Positions 1 to 7,146 of a DNA stretch of 13,359 nucleotides are shown here, piece by piece. The stretch lies in assembly GCA_025353525.1 (NCBI GenBank), contig JANXOO010001458.1:1-13359 (forward strand), written 5' to 3'. The notes beneath the pieces are model-generated. The model did no database searches. It was given only the letters and a program-made list of their open reading frames with translations, and was not told the origin of the DNA. The stretch is from Schlesneria sp. GTDB taxonomy: Bacteria; Planctomycetota; Planctomycetia; Planctomycetales; Planctomycetaceae. Made by a program: the position numbers and the translations under genes. Position 1 is the first letter of the stretch. Every line of letters starts with the position of its first letter.

Positions 1-2
1 CG

Positions 3-749
3 ACATTTTGGCTGATCGTCGGACTTTACGGCCTTGAACAATTTGTTCTTTATTGCCAATGGAATGCGACTGAACGCCGTCACGCCGTCAGGGCGTGTCT
101 GTGGTCAGTCGCTGGTGTCGCAATTGTTGTCGCTCCGTGGCTGATTCGGAACTGCATCACGTTCGGCGTCCCGGTCCTGACGACAACGCATGGCGGCTAT
201 ACGATCCTGCTCGGCAACAATCCGACATTTTATCAGGAAGTCGTCCAACGCCCCTGGGGGACGGTCTGGCAACAGGACAGCCTGCTCCAATGGCAATCCG
301 AACTCGAAACGGACATTGAACGGGAACTCGGACGGAACGCCACTGAAGTCGAACGAGACGCCTGGCATTCGCAGCGAGCGCGGCGTTATATCACTGCCAA
401 CGTGCGGCAAACATGTGCTGCGGCGATTCACCGCGTTCGCAGTCTGTGGAACACGGTTCCGCAAGCGGAAGCGACCGATAAAACGAGCGGGCGAGTTCTG
501 ATCGCTGTCGGCTGGTACTATTCAGTGGTGCTTGTTGCTGCCGGAATCGGCGCTATTGTGACATTGCAGGGTCATGATCGCGTCCGCTGGCTGCCGCTTT
601 GCGGGTTGGTTGTCTGTGTCCAGATGGCTCATTTGGTGTATTGGACGAATACACGAATGCGAGCTCCTCTGACTCCTGCGATTGGTCTTTTCGCCGCCGC
701 TGCGATCTCGCGAGGCCGTCAGAAATTAGGAGTAATCGTTCCGCCTTGA
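3..749 (+). CDS. Membrane glycosyltransferase, ArnT/PMT (GT39)-like, 5'-truncated
   Basis: This is the C-terminal 248 residues of an integral membrane protein whose start lies left of the window. The frame is open from base 3 to the TGA at 747-749. It shows a hydrophobic segment ending in PWLIRN (residues 45-50 of the fragment), then GGYTILLGNNP (GNNP at 71-74), a long polar stretch with W-rich and acidic residues (about 80-160), and three more hydrophobic segments near 168-245. The motif NTRMRAP at 216-222 just before the last segment resembles the R-x-R-x-P motif near the C-terminus of ArnT/PMT-like transferases. Enzymes of this class use polyprenyl-phosphate-linked sugars to glycosylate lipids or proteins on the outer face of the cytoplasmic membrane. 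The catalytic N-terminal loop is outside the window, so substrate cannot be inferred. The last 31 bases overlap the 3' end of the CvpA-like gene on the other strand. Confidence 0.75.
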   Translation, partial: TFWLIVGLYGLEQFVLYCQWNATERRHAVRACLWSVAGVAIVVAPWLIRNCITFGVPVLTTTHGGYTILLGNNPTFYQEVVQRPWGTVWQQDSLLQWQSELETDIERELGRNATEVERDAWHSQRARRYITANVRQTCAAAIHRVRSLWNTVPQAEATDKTSGRVLIAVGWYYSVVLVAAGIGAIVTLQGHDRVRWLPLCGLVVCVQMAHLVYWTNTRMRAPLTPAIGLFAAAAISRGRQKLGVIVPP

Positions 750-1432
750 GGTGCAATCGGCGTCACCGGTTGGGAAGCGCCGCCGACGGCGATACCCGAA
801 TCGATTTGCTCGCGACGGGCCGCGTAACGAATCGGGAACGAAGGCCAGACATTGACCGGATAAGGCTTGTTCATATCACCAACTTTTTCGTATTTTCCGT
901 CGAACACATGGTTGATGATAATGTCCTTGTTATCGAATCGATCCTTGAAGATCGGTTTGGCGAGCGGATGTTCCGAGACATATTGAACAAATCCCAGCCA
1001 CTGCCGGTCCGGGGCACCTCCGAAGAAGTTGTTTCGTTCGGGTTTGAACCCCATGAATTCGCGTGGCAGGGGAGCGGTGTGCAGTGCCGTCAGCATGATG
1101 GCCATTGTCAGATAACCCGTGATGGCACCGAATACGTAACGGCCTGCGGTATCCAGCATCGGCAGAACCTGAATGTAGCTTGGAGCGAGATGCTCGGCCC
1201 CCATCCGAAGTCCGAATGTCAGCGCAGTAAACAGCCCCAGCAAAGCGACGATGTCGCAGTAATACCTTGGAAGCATGCCTTCCAGAAAATTGGCGAGCGG
1301 TTCGAAGAAATTCATCGCCAGCAGGCCAGCCAGCAATGTGCAAACAAATGTTTGGGCAGCGCCCCAGATCCCGTCGCTGGCAACCATCCAGGTGACGACT
1401 CCAACCACGATCAGACCGGCAACTTCTATCAT
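719..1432 (-). CDS. CvpA-like family membrane protein
   Basis: A 237-residue protein with four hydrophobic segments in its first 130 residues (about 3-19, 21-44, 57-78 and 97-121). A hydrophilic C-terminal tail of about 110 residues ends in a Gly/Pro/Thr-rich stretch. The arrangement of closely spaced N-terminal helices, with short loops containing F-x-P and a G-rich fourth helix, matches CvpA-family proteins. In E. coli CvpA is an inner-membrane protein needed for colicin V export and envelope homeostasis; the planctomycete homologues are uncharacterised. The ATG at 1430-1432 was chosen; an in-frame GTG at 1442-1444 would add MKLK. Neither has a clear ribosome binding site. It follows the GspE-like ATPase on the same strand after about 100 bases and may share its transcript. 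The long tail is larger than in typical CvpA. The family call rests on topology and general resemblance, not a diagnostic motif. Confidence 0.7.
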   Translation of the reverse strand: MIEVAGLIVVGVVTWMVASDGIWGAAQTFVCTLLAGLLAMNFFEPLANFLEGMLPRYYCDIVALLGLFTALTFGLRMGAEHLAPSYIQVLPMLDTAGRYVFGAITGYLTMAIMLTALHTAPLPREFMGFKPERNNFFGGAPDRQWLGFVQYVSEHPLAKPIFKDRFDNKDIIINHVFDGKYEKVGDMNKPYPVNVWPSFPIRYAARREQIDSGIAVGGASQPVTPIAPQGGTITPNF

Positions 1433-1531
1433 TTTTAACTTCACGTTCGACTGAGAATGGTGTGAGTGTTTTCGTCCGTCAACTTGAACGGCCCCTCGGT
1501 TTGAGCCTTCCGATGCGATTCGCGCTTCGTG

Positions 1532-3364
1532 CTATTTCACGACGCGCGACAATTCATCGATCGATGTCGTCCCTTTGACGACCAGCCGCAATCCTTCTTC
1601 CCTCATATACAACATCCCGTTCTTGCGGGCTTCCGCTTTGATCGCCGTCATGTTGGGCGTCTCGCGAATCAGGTCACGGAGCCGATCATTGATAATCAGC
1701 AATTCAAAGACACCGATTCGACCAACATAACCGAGTCCGTTGCATGCAGGACACGTCCCTTCCGGCTTCGTCGGCGGACGATAGAACTTGTCGACTTTAT
1801 CGGCGGGCAAGCCGATTTTTTGAAGCATGTCAGCCGATGGCTTGTAGGCTTCCTTGCAGTCGACGCAAAGCTTTCGAACCAGCCGCTGACCAAGGATCGC
1901 TGAAATTGAACTGGCCAGAAGAAACGGCTCGACTTCCAGGTCGATCAGCCGGAACAGAGCGGCAATTGTGTCGTTCGCGTGAATGGTCGAAAAGACCATG
2001 TGACCGGTATTCGCTGCCTGGCAAGAAATCTTGGCCGTCTCGCCGTCGCGGATTTCACCGATCATGACGACATCGGGGTCCTGACGCAGAATGCTTCGCA
2101 ATGCCGTTGCGAATGTTTGACCGGCCTTCGTATTGATTTCGATTTGAGTCACGTTCGCCATCTTGTATTCGACGGGGTCTTCGACCGTGATAATGTTATT
2201 CTCGTAGGCGTTGATCTCTTGCAGGGCGGCATACAGGGTCGTCGATTTACCGGCACCCGTCGGCCCGCAGGTCAGAAACATTCCATGCGGCTGGCTGACG
2301 ATCCCCTGCATCCCTTCCACCAACTGTTTTCGCATCCCCAGATCCTGAAGCGTTTTGGCAGTTGCTCCTTTATCGAGGATACGAATGACCATCTTTTCGC
2401 CCCCTTGCAAGCCCTGGGTGGCGACGCGGAAGTCGATTTGCCGTCCTTCCATTTCCGCCCGGAAACTTCCGTCTTGCGCTTTTCGCCGCTCGGTGATATC
2501 CATCGCAGAAAGGACTTTGAAGATATTCACCAGGGCATCGCCCGTGCTGCGATCAAACGCTTCGGCAGGATACATGACTCCGTCAATACGAAGCCGGACT
2601 GACATTTCACCTTCTTTGGGCTCCAGGTGAATATCGGTTGTTCGCCGCAAGATGGCATCGTAAATCAGTTCGCGAGCCGAAATGTATCCGGACGAACTTT
2701 CGACCTGTCGTGACCGGTCGACTTCGCCTGCTCCTGTACCCGACTTGCCGATCAGGCGGATTGGCGGACCACCGGCAACACTTCGCGCTTCTTTTGTGCC
2801 GACGTTCACTCCCAATCGAGACAGCAGCCGCAATGCGACCGACTTGATGTGCCGGGGAGTCAGAACTTTGCCCGATTCGGGGACCCGCTTGTTCCGTTCG
2901 GCCACGTAGATACCCATCGGAATGGCGTACCCGGCAGTCATTGTCAAAAAACTGAGAAAAATTCCCGGGACGCACAGTGCGCCAACGAATGCGAACACAC
3001 CGGTCAACAGGACGATGGAATTCCAGATCTGCGGACGAACTTTTAACTCGTTCGCATCGGTATCGATCCAGCTTGCCGTCCAGACCCACAAGATGAACAG
3101 GCCCAGCAAATAGACCAGCATCACGTTGTGAAAATAGAAGCCGCGAAGATCAGGTCGCGACGGGTGGCTACCCCGATAGAACGGAACGGGCATTGGAGGA
3201 AACGAATTTGAATCGCGTCCGGCCGAAGCAACGGGGGTCGCAACGGGGGTCGCAACGGGGGTCGCATTCTGCTGCGCGAACGTCGTTTCGCAGTCGCTGC
3301 AGACGATGATCAGCAGCAGCAGGGCGAAGCAAACGTGTCGGAATACAGAAAAGGTATTCATCAT
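1532..3364 (-). CDS. Membrane-anchored GspE/PilB-type secretion or pilus ATPase
   Basis: This is a type II secretion/type IV pilus assembly ATPase (GspE/PulE/PilB superfamily) that powers pseudopilus or pilus assembly at the inner membrane. Numbering from the ATG at 3362-3364 gives 610 residues. The catalytic half is complete: Asp box TTDIHLEP (242-249), Walker A GPTGAGKSTT (367-376), VEDPVEY (394-400), Walker B region DPDVVMIGEIRDGET (429-443) and His box FSTIHANDT (458-466). A four-cysteine zinc module follows, CVDC (500-503) and CPAC (538-541), as in GspE and PilB. The N-terminus is unusual: a signal-peptide-like segment (about 1-31), a low-complexity ATPV repeat, then three hydrophobic helices (about 80-98, 115-132, 134-154) in place of a normal soluble N-domain. 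The start was chosen because the signal peptide begins there; ATGs at 3359-3361 and 3413-3415 are alternatives. It lies between a 131-residue gene and the CvpA-like gene. No other secretion gene is in the window. Confidence 0.9.
   Translation of the reverse strand: MMNTFSVFRHVCFALLLLIIVCSDCETTFAQQNATPVATPVATPVASAGRDSNSFPPMPVPFYRGSHPSRPDLRGFYFHNVMLVYLLGLFILWVWTASWIDTDANELKVRPQIWNSIVLLTGVFAFVGALCVPGIFLSFLTMTAGYAIPMGIYVAERNKRVPESGKVLTPRHIKSVALRLLSRLGVNVGTKEARSVAGGPPIRLIGKSGTGAGEVDRSRQVESSSGYISARELIYDAILRRTTDIHLEPKEGEMSVRLRIDGVMYPAEAFDRSTGDALVNIFKVLSAMDITERRKAQDGSFRAEMEGRQIDFRVATQGLQGGEKMVIRILDKGATAKTLQDLGMRKQLVEGMQGIVSQPHGMFLTCGPTGAGKSTTLYAALQEINAYENNIITVEDPVEYKMANVTQIEINTKAGQTFATALRSILRQDPDVVMIGEIRDGETAKISCQAANTGHMVFSTIHANDTIAALFRLIDLEVEPFLLASSISAILGQRLVRKLCVDCKEAYKPSADMLQKIGLPADKVDKFYRPPTKPEGTCPACNGLGYVGRIGVFELLIINDRLRDLIRETPNMTAIKAEARKNGMLYMREEGLRLVVKGTTSIDELSRVVK
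3228..3263. repeat. Three tandem 12-bp repeats inside the GspE-like gene
   Basis: The unit GCAACGGGGGTC occurs three times in a row without mismatch (3228-3239, 3240-3251, 3252-3263). Read on the minus strand it encodes ATPVATPVATPV-type sequence just after the predicted signal peptide of the ATPase. The unit is a multiple of three, so gain or loss of copies would keep the frame and change only the length of a flexible, probably periplasmic, linker. Confidence 0.9.
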
Positions 3365-3429
3365 GGATCGCCGCTCGAACAGGTTGTCAATTGTGTGCAT
3401 AACGCCATAAAACATAACGAATCGACCAC

Positions 3430-3467
3430 AAAAAAACGACCCCGTCTGTGCGAAATGACGTCGGTCG
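3430..3467 (-). terminator. Weak candidate intrinsic terminator after the 131-residue gene
   Basis: Reading the minus strand just past the stop of the 131-residue gene, a five-base CGACC (3463-3467) can pair with GGTCG (3437-3441) and is followed at once by seven T (3430-3436). The loop is long (21 bases) and the stem short, so termination would be weak or partial. If it works, it would lower transcription into the GspE-like gene. Confidence 0.3.
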
Positions 3468-3468
3468 A

Positions 3469-3864
3469 TTACTTCTCGTCAGGCTCCTCCTGATGGAATT
3501 CGCGCCATCGATCCCATGCATATGTCCATTCCATCCACATTCGCATGACCGACCACATCAGTCGCATTTTCGACAAATGTTCAGGGGGAATCCGACCGCT
3601 CGATTCGATGGCGCTGCGCGTTGCGCCAGCCAAACCCCATCGAGAACCAAGGATTCGGCACAGTCCTTCGGCGGTCAGATCGGGATCGGAATCCTCACGG
3701 GTGTAACCGGCCCCGTTGGCCGTGACGAACAGTTCAAACAGTTCACTCCGCAACGGGTCGAGTTCCAGCGGTTTGGTGTCGCGTTCAGCGATATGAATCA
3801 GTTCTTCGACGCGATCAAGAATTCGAGTAGCCAGGTTTTCAGTTTCATTAACAGAGGCAGACAT
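3469..3864 (-). CDS. Conserved-looking hypothetical protein, 131 residues
   Basis: I do not recognise a family. The ATG at 3862-3864 follows ACGGAACGG, a modest purine-rich site. The protein looks soluble and helical. Residues about 9-48 are Leu- and Glu-rich with a run of amphipathic helix. There follows a Gly/Ala-rich centre around a GLAGATRSAIESSG segment (near 77-90), then a Trp- and Met-rich C-terminal helix (about 98-125) containing four Trp residues. There is no signal peptide or transmembrane segment. It lies 104 bases upstream of the GspE-like ATPase start on the same strand and could be an accessory or regulator of it, but that is only inference from position. Coding is supported by its length, GC-rich third positions and the lack of a better frame on the opposite strand, where the 143-codon open frame at 3448-3879 looks like a shadow. 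Confidence 0.65.
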   Translation of the reverse strand: MSASVNETENLATRILDRVEELIHIAERDTKPLELDPLRSELFELFVTANGAGYTREDSDPDLTAEGLCRILGSRWGLAGATRSAIESSGRIPPEHLSKMRLMWSVMRMWMEWTYAWDRWREFHQEEPDEK

Positions 3865-3950
3865 AGCACCGTTCCGTAGTACAATAGCGACTCGTCTGCG
3901 ACGAAAGCAAACCGGGTCGTTCGAGGATTATCGACGACCATTATCGTACT

Positions 3951-3970
3951 AAAAAACGCGGCAAACCGCG
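3951..3970 (-). terminator. Hairpin plus T-tract on the minus strand in a divergent intergenic region
   Basis: On the minus strand the sequence is CGCGG, loop TTTG, CCGCG (3957-3970), followed directly by six T (3951-3956). This is the form of a small intrinsic terminator. The stem is only five base pairs but entirely GC. It points leftward, about 90 bases before the start of the 131-residue gene, with no convincing minus-strand gene upstream of it. Confidence 0.45.
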
Positions 3971-4086
3971 AACATCACCGGATTCAATTCGCAGTACTCG
4001 GCACCTGATGACCTGACAACGGATTGCGAGCGCCACATCGACATTGATATGATCGGCCTTGTCACATCCACATTTGAAAGAACATC

Positions 4087-4941
4087 ATGATCCGAATCGT
4101 CGCCTCGATCGTCATCTTGTTCGCAATTTCTTTGATGGCTCTCGGCTGCAGCCACGGAGCGCCCGCCAATTCGCAGCCTGCCATGCAAGTGGCTCAGCGG
4201 CCCGAAGTTCCCGTCCCGGCGGCTGGTGAGGCGGCATCTCCTCCAGTTGGCCGAAAAATCATTTATACCAGCCGGATCGATGTCGTCGTCGAAGACATTG
4301 CTGTCGCCCGGCAGAAACTGGCCTTGCTGATTGAATCGGTTCAGAAACAGGGGGGATTTCTCGCCAAACAGGAACTCACGGGTTCCGGCGGCTCGCACCA
4401 ACAGGGTTCGTGGACGATCCGGGTTCCGCTGGCGCAATTCGATAATTTCGTTTCCGAAGTTGAAAAACTGGGTGATCCAAGCCGCAATTCGCGTGACGCC
4501 CAGGACGTGACCGAGGCCTATGCCGATCTGGATTCGCGTTTGCGCAACAAACAGTCGAGCGAACTGCGGTTACTCAGTCATCTCGAAAAGTCAGCTCAAT
4601 TGAAAGATACTTTGGAACTCGAAAAGGAACTGAGTCGCGTTCGGGGTGAGGTTGAACAACTGCAAGGACAACTCAATTTGCTCAAAGACAAAGCCGATCT
4701 GGCGACGGTATCGGTCACGATGTACGAGCGGCAGCAGATCACTCCGAAAACCGCACCGACGTTTTCCGCAACGGTTTCGCGGACCTTTGACGGATCGTTA
4801 AACGGCCTGATTTCGAGTGGTCAAGTGCTGGTGCTGATCGTTGTCGCACTGGCACCATGGGCTGTCGTGGCCAGCGTGATTTTGTTTCCGTTCTGGGTCG
4901 TTCGACGCAAACTCAAATTCACTTTTCCAACACAGTCTTGA
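4087..4941 (+). CDS. DUF4349 domain lipoprotein
   Basis: A 284-residue envelope protein of the DUF4349 family. It begins with a hydrophobic signal segment ending in the lipobox-like MALGC, with Cys21 as the likely lipidated residue. A Pro/Ala-rich linker (about 22-54) follows, then the DUF4349 region: RKIIYTSRIDVVVEDI (56-71), the conserved GGF-type segment at 89-91, and W-T-I-R-V-P (109-114). A long coiled coil spans about 145-203, and a single C-terminal transmembrane helix (about 246-270) is followed by a basic tail (RRKLKF). DUF4349 proteins of this layout are membrane-tethered; their function is not established. GAAAG at 4076-4080 is a weak ribosome binding site. The stop lies 17 bases before the carbamoyltransferase start, so the two are probably co-transcribed. 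The minus-strand open frame over the first part (3949-4437) is a shadow. Confidence 0.88.
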   Translation: MIRIVASIVILFAISLMALGCSHGAPANSQPAMQVAQRPEVPVPAAGEAASPPVGRKIIYTSRIDVVVEDIAVARQKLALLIESVQKQGGFLAKQELTGSGGSHQQGSWTIRVPLAQFDNFVSEVEKLGDPSRNSRDAQDVTEAYADLDSRLRNKQSSELRLLSHLEKSAQLKDTLELEKELSRVRGEVEQLQGQLNLLKDKADLATVSVTMYERQQITPKTAPTFSATVSRTFDGSLNGLISSGQVLVLIVVALAPWAVVASVILFPFWVVRRKLKFTFPTQS

Positions 4942-4958
4942 GAGGACCGAATACCGCG

Positions 4959-6788
4959 ATGACTTCGATTCTCGGGATTTCGGCCTATTACCACGATTCC
5001 GCCGCCGCGATCCTCGTCAATGGAACGATCATTGGTGCCGCACAGGAAGAACGCTTCACCCGAATCAAGGGCGATCCCTCGTTCCCTCATCGTGCCGTCG
5101 GATGGTGCCTCGAACAAGCAGGGCTCGACATCGAACAGGTCGACCACATCGTTTTCTACGAACAGCCGCTGATCCATTTCGAGCGGTTGATGATGACCTT
5201 TCTGACCACTGCTCCCAAAGGGGCGCGAAGTTTTCTATGCGCCATGCCCGACTGGCTGACGAAAAAACTGTGGCTCGAACGCGAAATCGCCAACGAACTG
5301 GGGGTTCGCCGAAAGATCCATTTCGTCGATCACCATCGGTCGCACGCGGCCAGCGCCTTCTATCCGTCGCCGTTCGAAACCGCAGCAATCCTGACAGTTG
5401 ACGGCGTCGGTGAATGGTCGACCGCCACATGGGGAACGGGGAACGGAAATGGCATCACGCTGCGCGAAGAATTGCGTTTCCCCAATTCGCTGGGACTGCT
5501 TTACTCCGCGTTTACCTACTACTGCGGGTTCAAAATCAACAGTGGTGAATACAAGCTGATGGGGCTTGCTCCCTATGGACGGCCGATCTATGCCGACAGA
5601 ATCACAGGCCACGTCGCTCGATTGCTCGACGACGGATCGATGGTGCTGAATCAAAAATACTTCGGCTATGCCACAGGATTGACCAGCACGACAGCAGCAT
5701 TTCATGAACTGTTCGAGGGGCCTCCGCGTCCATCCGAATCGCAAATCACACAGCGCGACATGGATCTGGCGGCGAGTATTCAGGCGGTCATCAATGAAGC
5801 TATTCTGCGGATGGGACGTTTCGTCCATAGAAAGACAGAACTTGAACACCTCGTGCTGGCAGGTGGCGTCGCCCTGAACTGCGTTGCCACGGGTTTGTTG
5901 TCATCGCAGGGTCCGTTTAAACAAATCTGGACTCAGCCAGCTGCCGGCGATGCGGGAGGGGCTCTCGGAGCGGCACTCGATTTCTGGCATGGCGAACTGA
6001 AACAGCCGCGTACGATCAGAGCGCCCGACGGAATGCATGGCGGGTTTCTTGGCCCCGATATTCCTGCCGCGTCGCCCGCCGATGATTCGGTGCTTCGAGC
6101 GATGGGGGCCGTCTGGGACGACCTCGACGACCAGGGATTGCACCATCGCATCGCGGCGGACATCGCAAACGGAAAGGTCGTTGCCGTGGCACGCGGCCGG
6201 ATGGAATTCGGACCCCGGGCATTGGGAGCCCGATCGATCCTCGGCGATGCCCGGTCAACGACGATGCAATCTCATATGAACCTGAAAGTGAAGTTCCGCG
6301 AGTCGTTTCGTCCGTTCGCACCGATGGTGCTTGCCGACGATGCCCGGACCTGGTTCGACTGCCGGCAGGAAAGCCCCTATATGCTGCTCGTTTACCCGGT
6401 CGGCGAGCAGAATCGGATCGCGATCGAAGAGAGTGGCCAGTTCGGAATTGATCTGCTCAAGTTGCCGCGATCAACGATCCCCGCTGTCACGCACGTCGAC
6501 TATTCGGCACGCCTGCAAACGATCGACGAGCAGCGCAATCCGTTCATCTACAAAGTGATCTTGGACTTCAAACGGCTGACCGGCTGCAGCGTGATCGTCA
6601 ACACGTCATTCAACGTCCGCGGCGAGCCAATCGTCAATACGGCCGAAGATGCTTATCGATGTTTTATGGCGACAGAAATCGATTGTCTGGTAGTTGGCAA
6701 CCGGTACCTCGAACGAAACCGTCAGTCAGATCGTCCGATGAACGACGCTGATCGCGACAAATGGTTACAGCGATTTGAGCTCGATTGA
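4959..6788 (+). CDS. Carbamoyltransferase (NodU/CmcH/TobZ family)
   Basis: A full-length 609-residue enzyme of the O-carbamoyltransferase family, which forms carbamoyl-adenylate from carbamoyl phosphate and ATP and passes the carbamoyl group to a hydroxyl on a sugar or natural product. The start at MTSILGISAYYHDSAA is the classic family N-terminus; the upstream open frame overlaps the previous gene and was rejected. GAGAGGA (4940-4946) lies upstream. The Kae1-like N-terminal domain carries QEERFTR (29-35), HHRSHAASAFY (125-135), TVDGVGEW (146-153), AGGVALN (301-307) and AAGDAGGALGAAL (328-340). Residues H125, H129, D148 and D331 are spaced as expected for the metal-binding site described in TobZ. 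The C-terminal domain shows GRMEFGPRALGARSIL (413-428), ESFRPFAPMVL (448-458) and NTSFNVRGEPIV (548-559). The acceptor cannot be told from sequence; with a lipoprotein partner and no biosynthetic cluster, an envelope glycan is possible. Confidence 0.93.
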   Translation: MTSILGISAYYHDSAAAILVNGTIIGAAQEERFTRIKGDPSFPHRAVGWCLEQAGLDIEQVDHIVFYEQPLIHFERLMMTFLTTAPKGARSFLCAMPDWLTKKLWLEREIANELGVRRKIHFVDHHRSHAASAFYPSPFETAAILTVDGVGEWSTATWGTGNGNGITLREELRFPNSLGLLYSAFTYYCGFKINSGEYKLMGLAPYGRPIYADRITGHVARLLDDGSMVLNQKYFGYATGLTSTTAAFHELFEGPPRPSESQITQRDMDLAASIQAVINEAILRMGRFVHRKTELEHLVLAGGVALNCVATGLLSSQGPFKQIWTQPAAGDAGGALGAALDFWHGELKQPRTIRAPDGMHGGFLGPDIPAASPADDSVLRAMGAVWDDLDDQGLHHRIAADIANGKVVAVARGRMEFGPRALGARSILGDARSTTMQSHMNLKVKFRESFRPFAPMVLADDARTWFDCRQESPYMLLVYPVGEQNRIAIEESGQFGIDLLKLPRSTIPAVTHVDYSARLQTIDEQRNPFIYKVILDFKRLTGCSVIVNTSFNVRGEPIVNTAEDAYRCFMATEIDCLVVGNRYLERNRQSDRPMNDADRDKWLQRFELD

Positions 6789-7146
6789 TTTTTGTTCTCG
6801 ACCGGATTCGTTACTTGTCGCGAAGAGCGGAGATCCGTGAATGCGCCGACCGTGTCAGGACTGAAAGACGTGTGGTACAAAGAGACACGGGGTCGGTGGA
6901 GAGCCATACGATTAGAAATTTGCTCGTCAACTTCGTACTTCATTGCATAACGGCAAGTTGCGTCCGTTTCATCCAGAGTGGTTATCTGCGAGTATTGCTG
7001 CCATTCGGATCGCTTGATCCCATACGGCGTACGCGTCGATTGTGGCGTTCGCTATGTGCATTCCTCCAACGGATAACGCTCGCACTGGGTGACCCTGGTC
7101 GATTAGAATTGCCGGATCAGTTCGTTCAATCAGTCAGAGAGTGTTG
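6789..7146. other. Intergenic region, no gene recognised
   Basis: This 358-base stretch separates the carbamoyltransferase from the DUF4175-like gene. A 120-codon frame (6785-7147) and short minus-strand frames cross it, but none resembles a known protein, has a good start, or shows an ordinary residue pattern (the long one is Arg-rich). I see no tRNA-like fold, no strong intrinsic terminator and no clear promoter. The octamer palindrome GCGTACGC (7028-7035) and a nine-base direct repeat CGATTAGAA (in both the 6900s and at about 7100) were the only structures noted, and both could be chance. It presumably contains the promoter of the downstream gene. Confidence 0.5.

Noticed and set aside
599..1438. 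279-codon open frame on the plus strand
   Set aside because: It is antisense to the CvpA-like gene, rich in Arg, His and Gln and without hydrophobic or domain structure, as expected for a shadow of a membrane-protein gene.
3949..4437. 162-codon open frame on the minus strand
   Set aside because: It lies antisense to the DUF4349 lipoprotein, is Arg-rich and shows no family motif. The plus-strand gene is well supported, so this is a shadow.
4857..4958. Upstream extension of the carbamoyltransferase frame
   Set aside because: It overlaps the DUF4349 gene, and the conserved family N-terminus (MTSILGISAYYHDS) starts at 4959.
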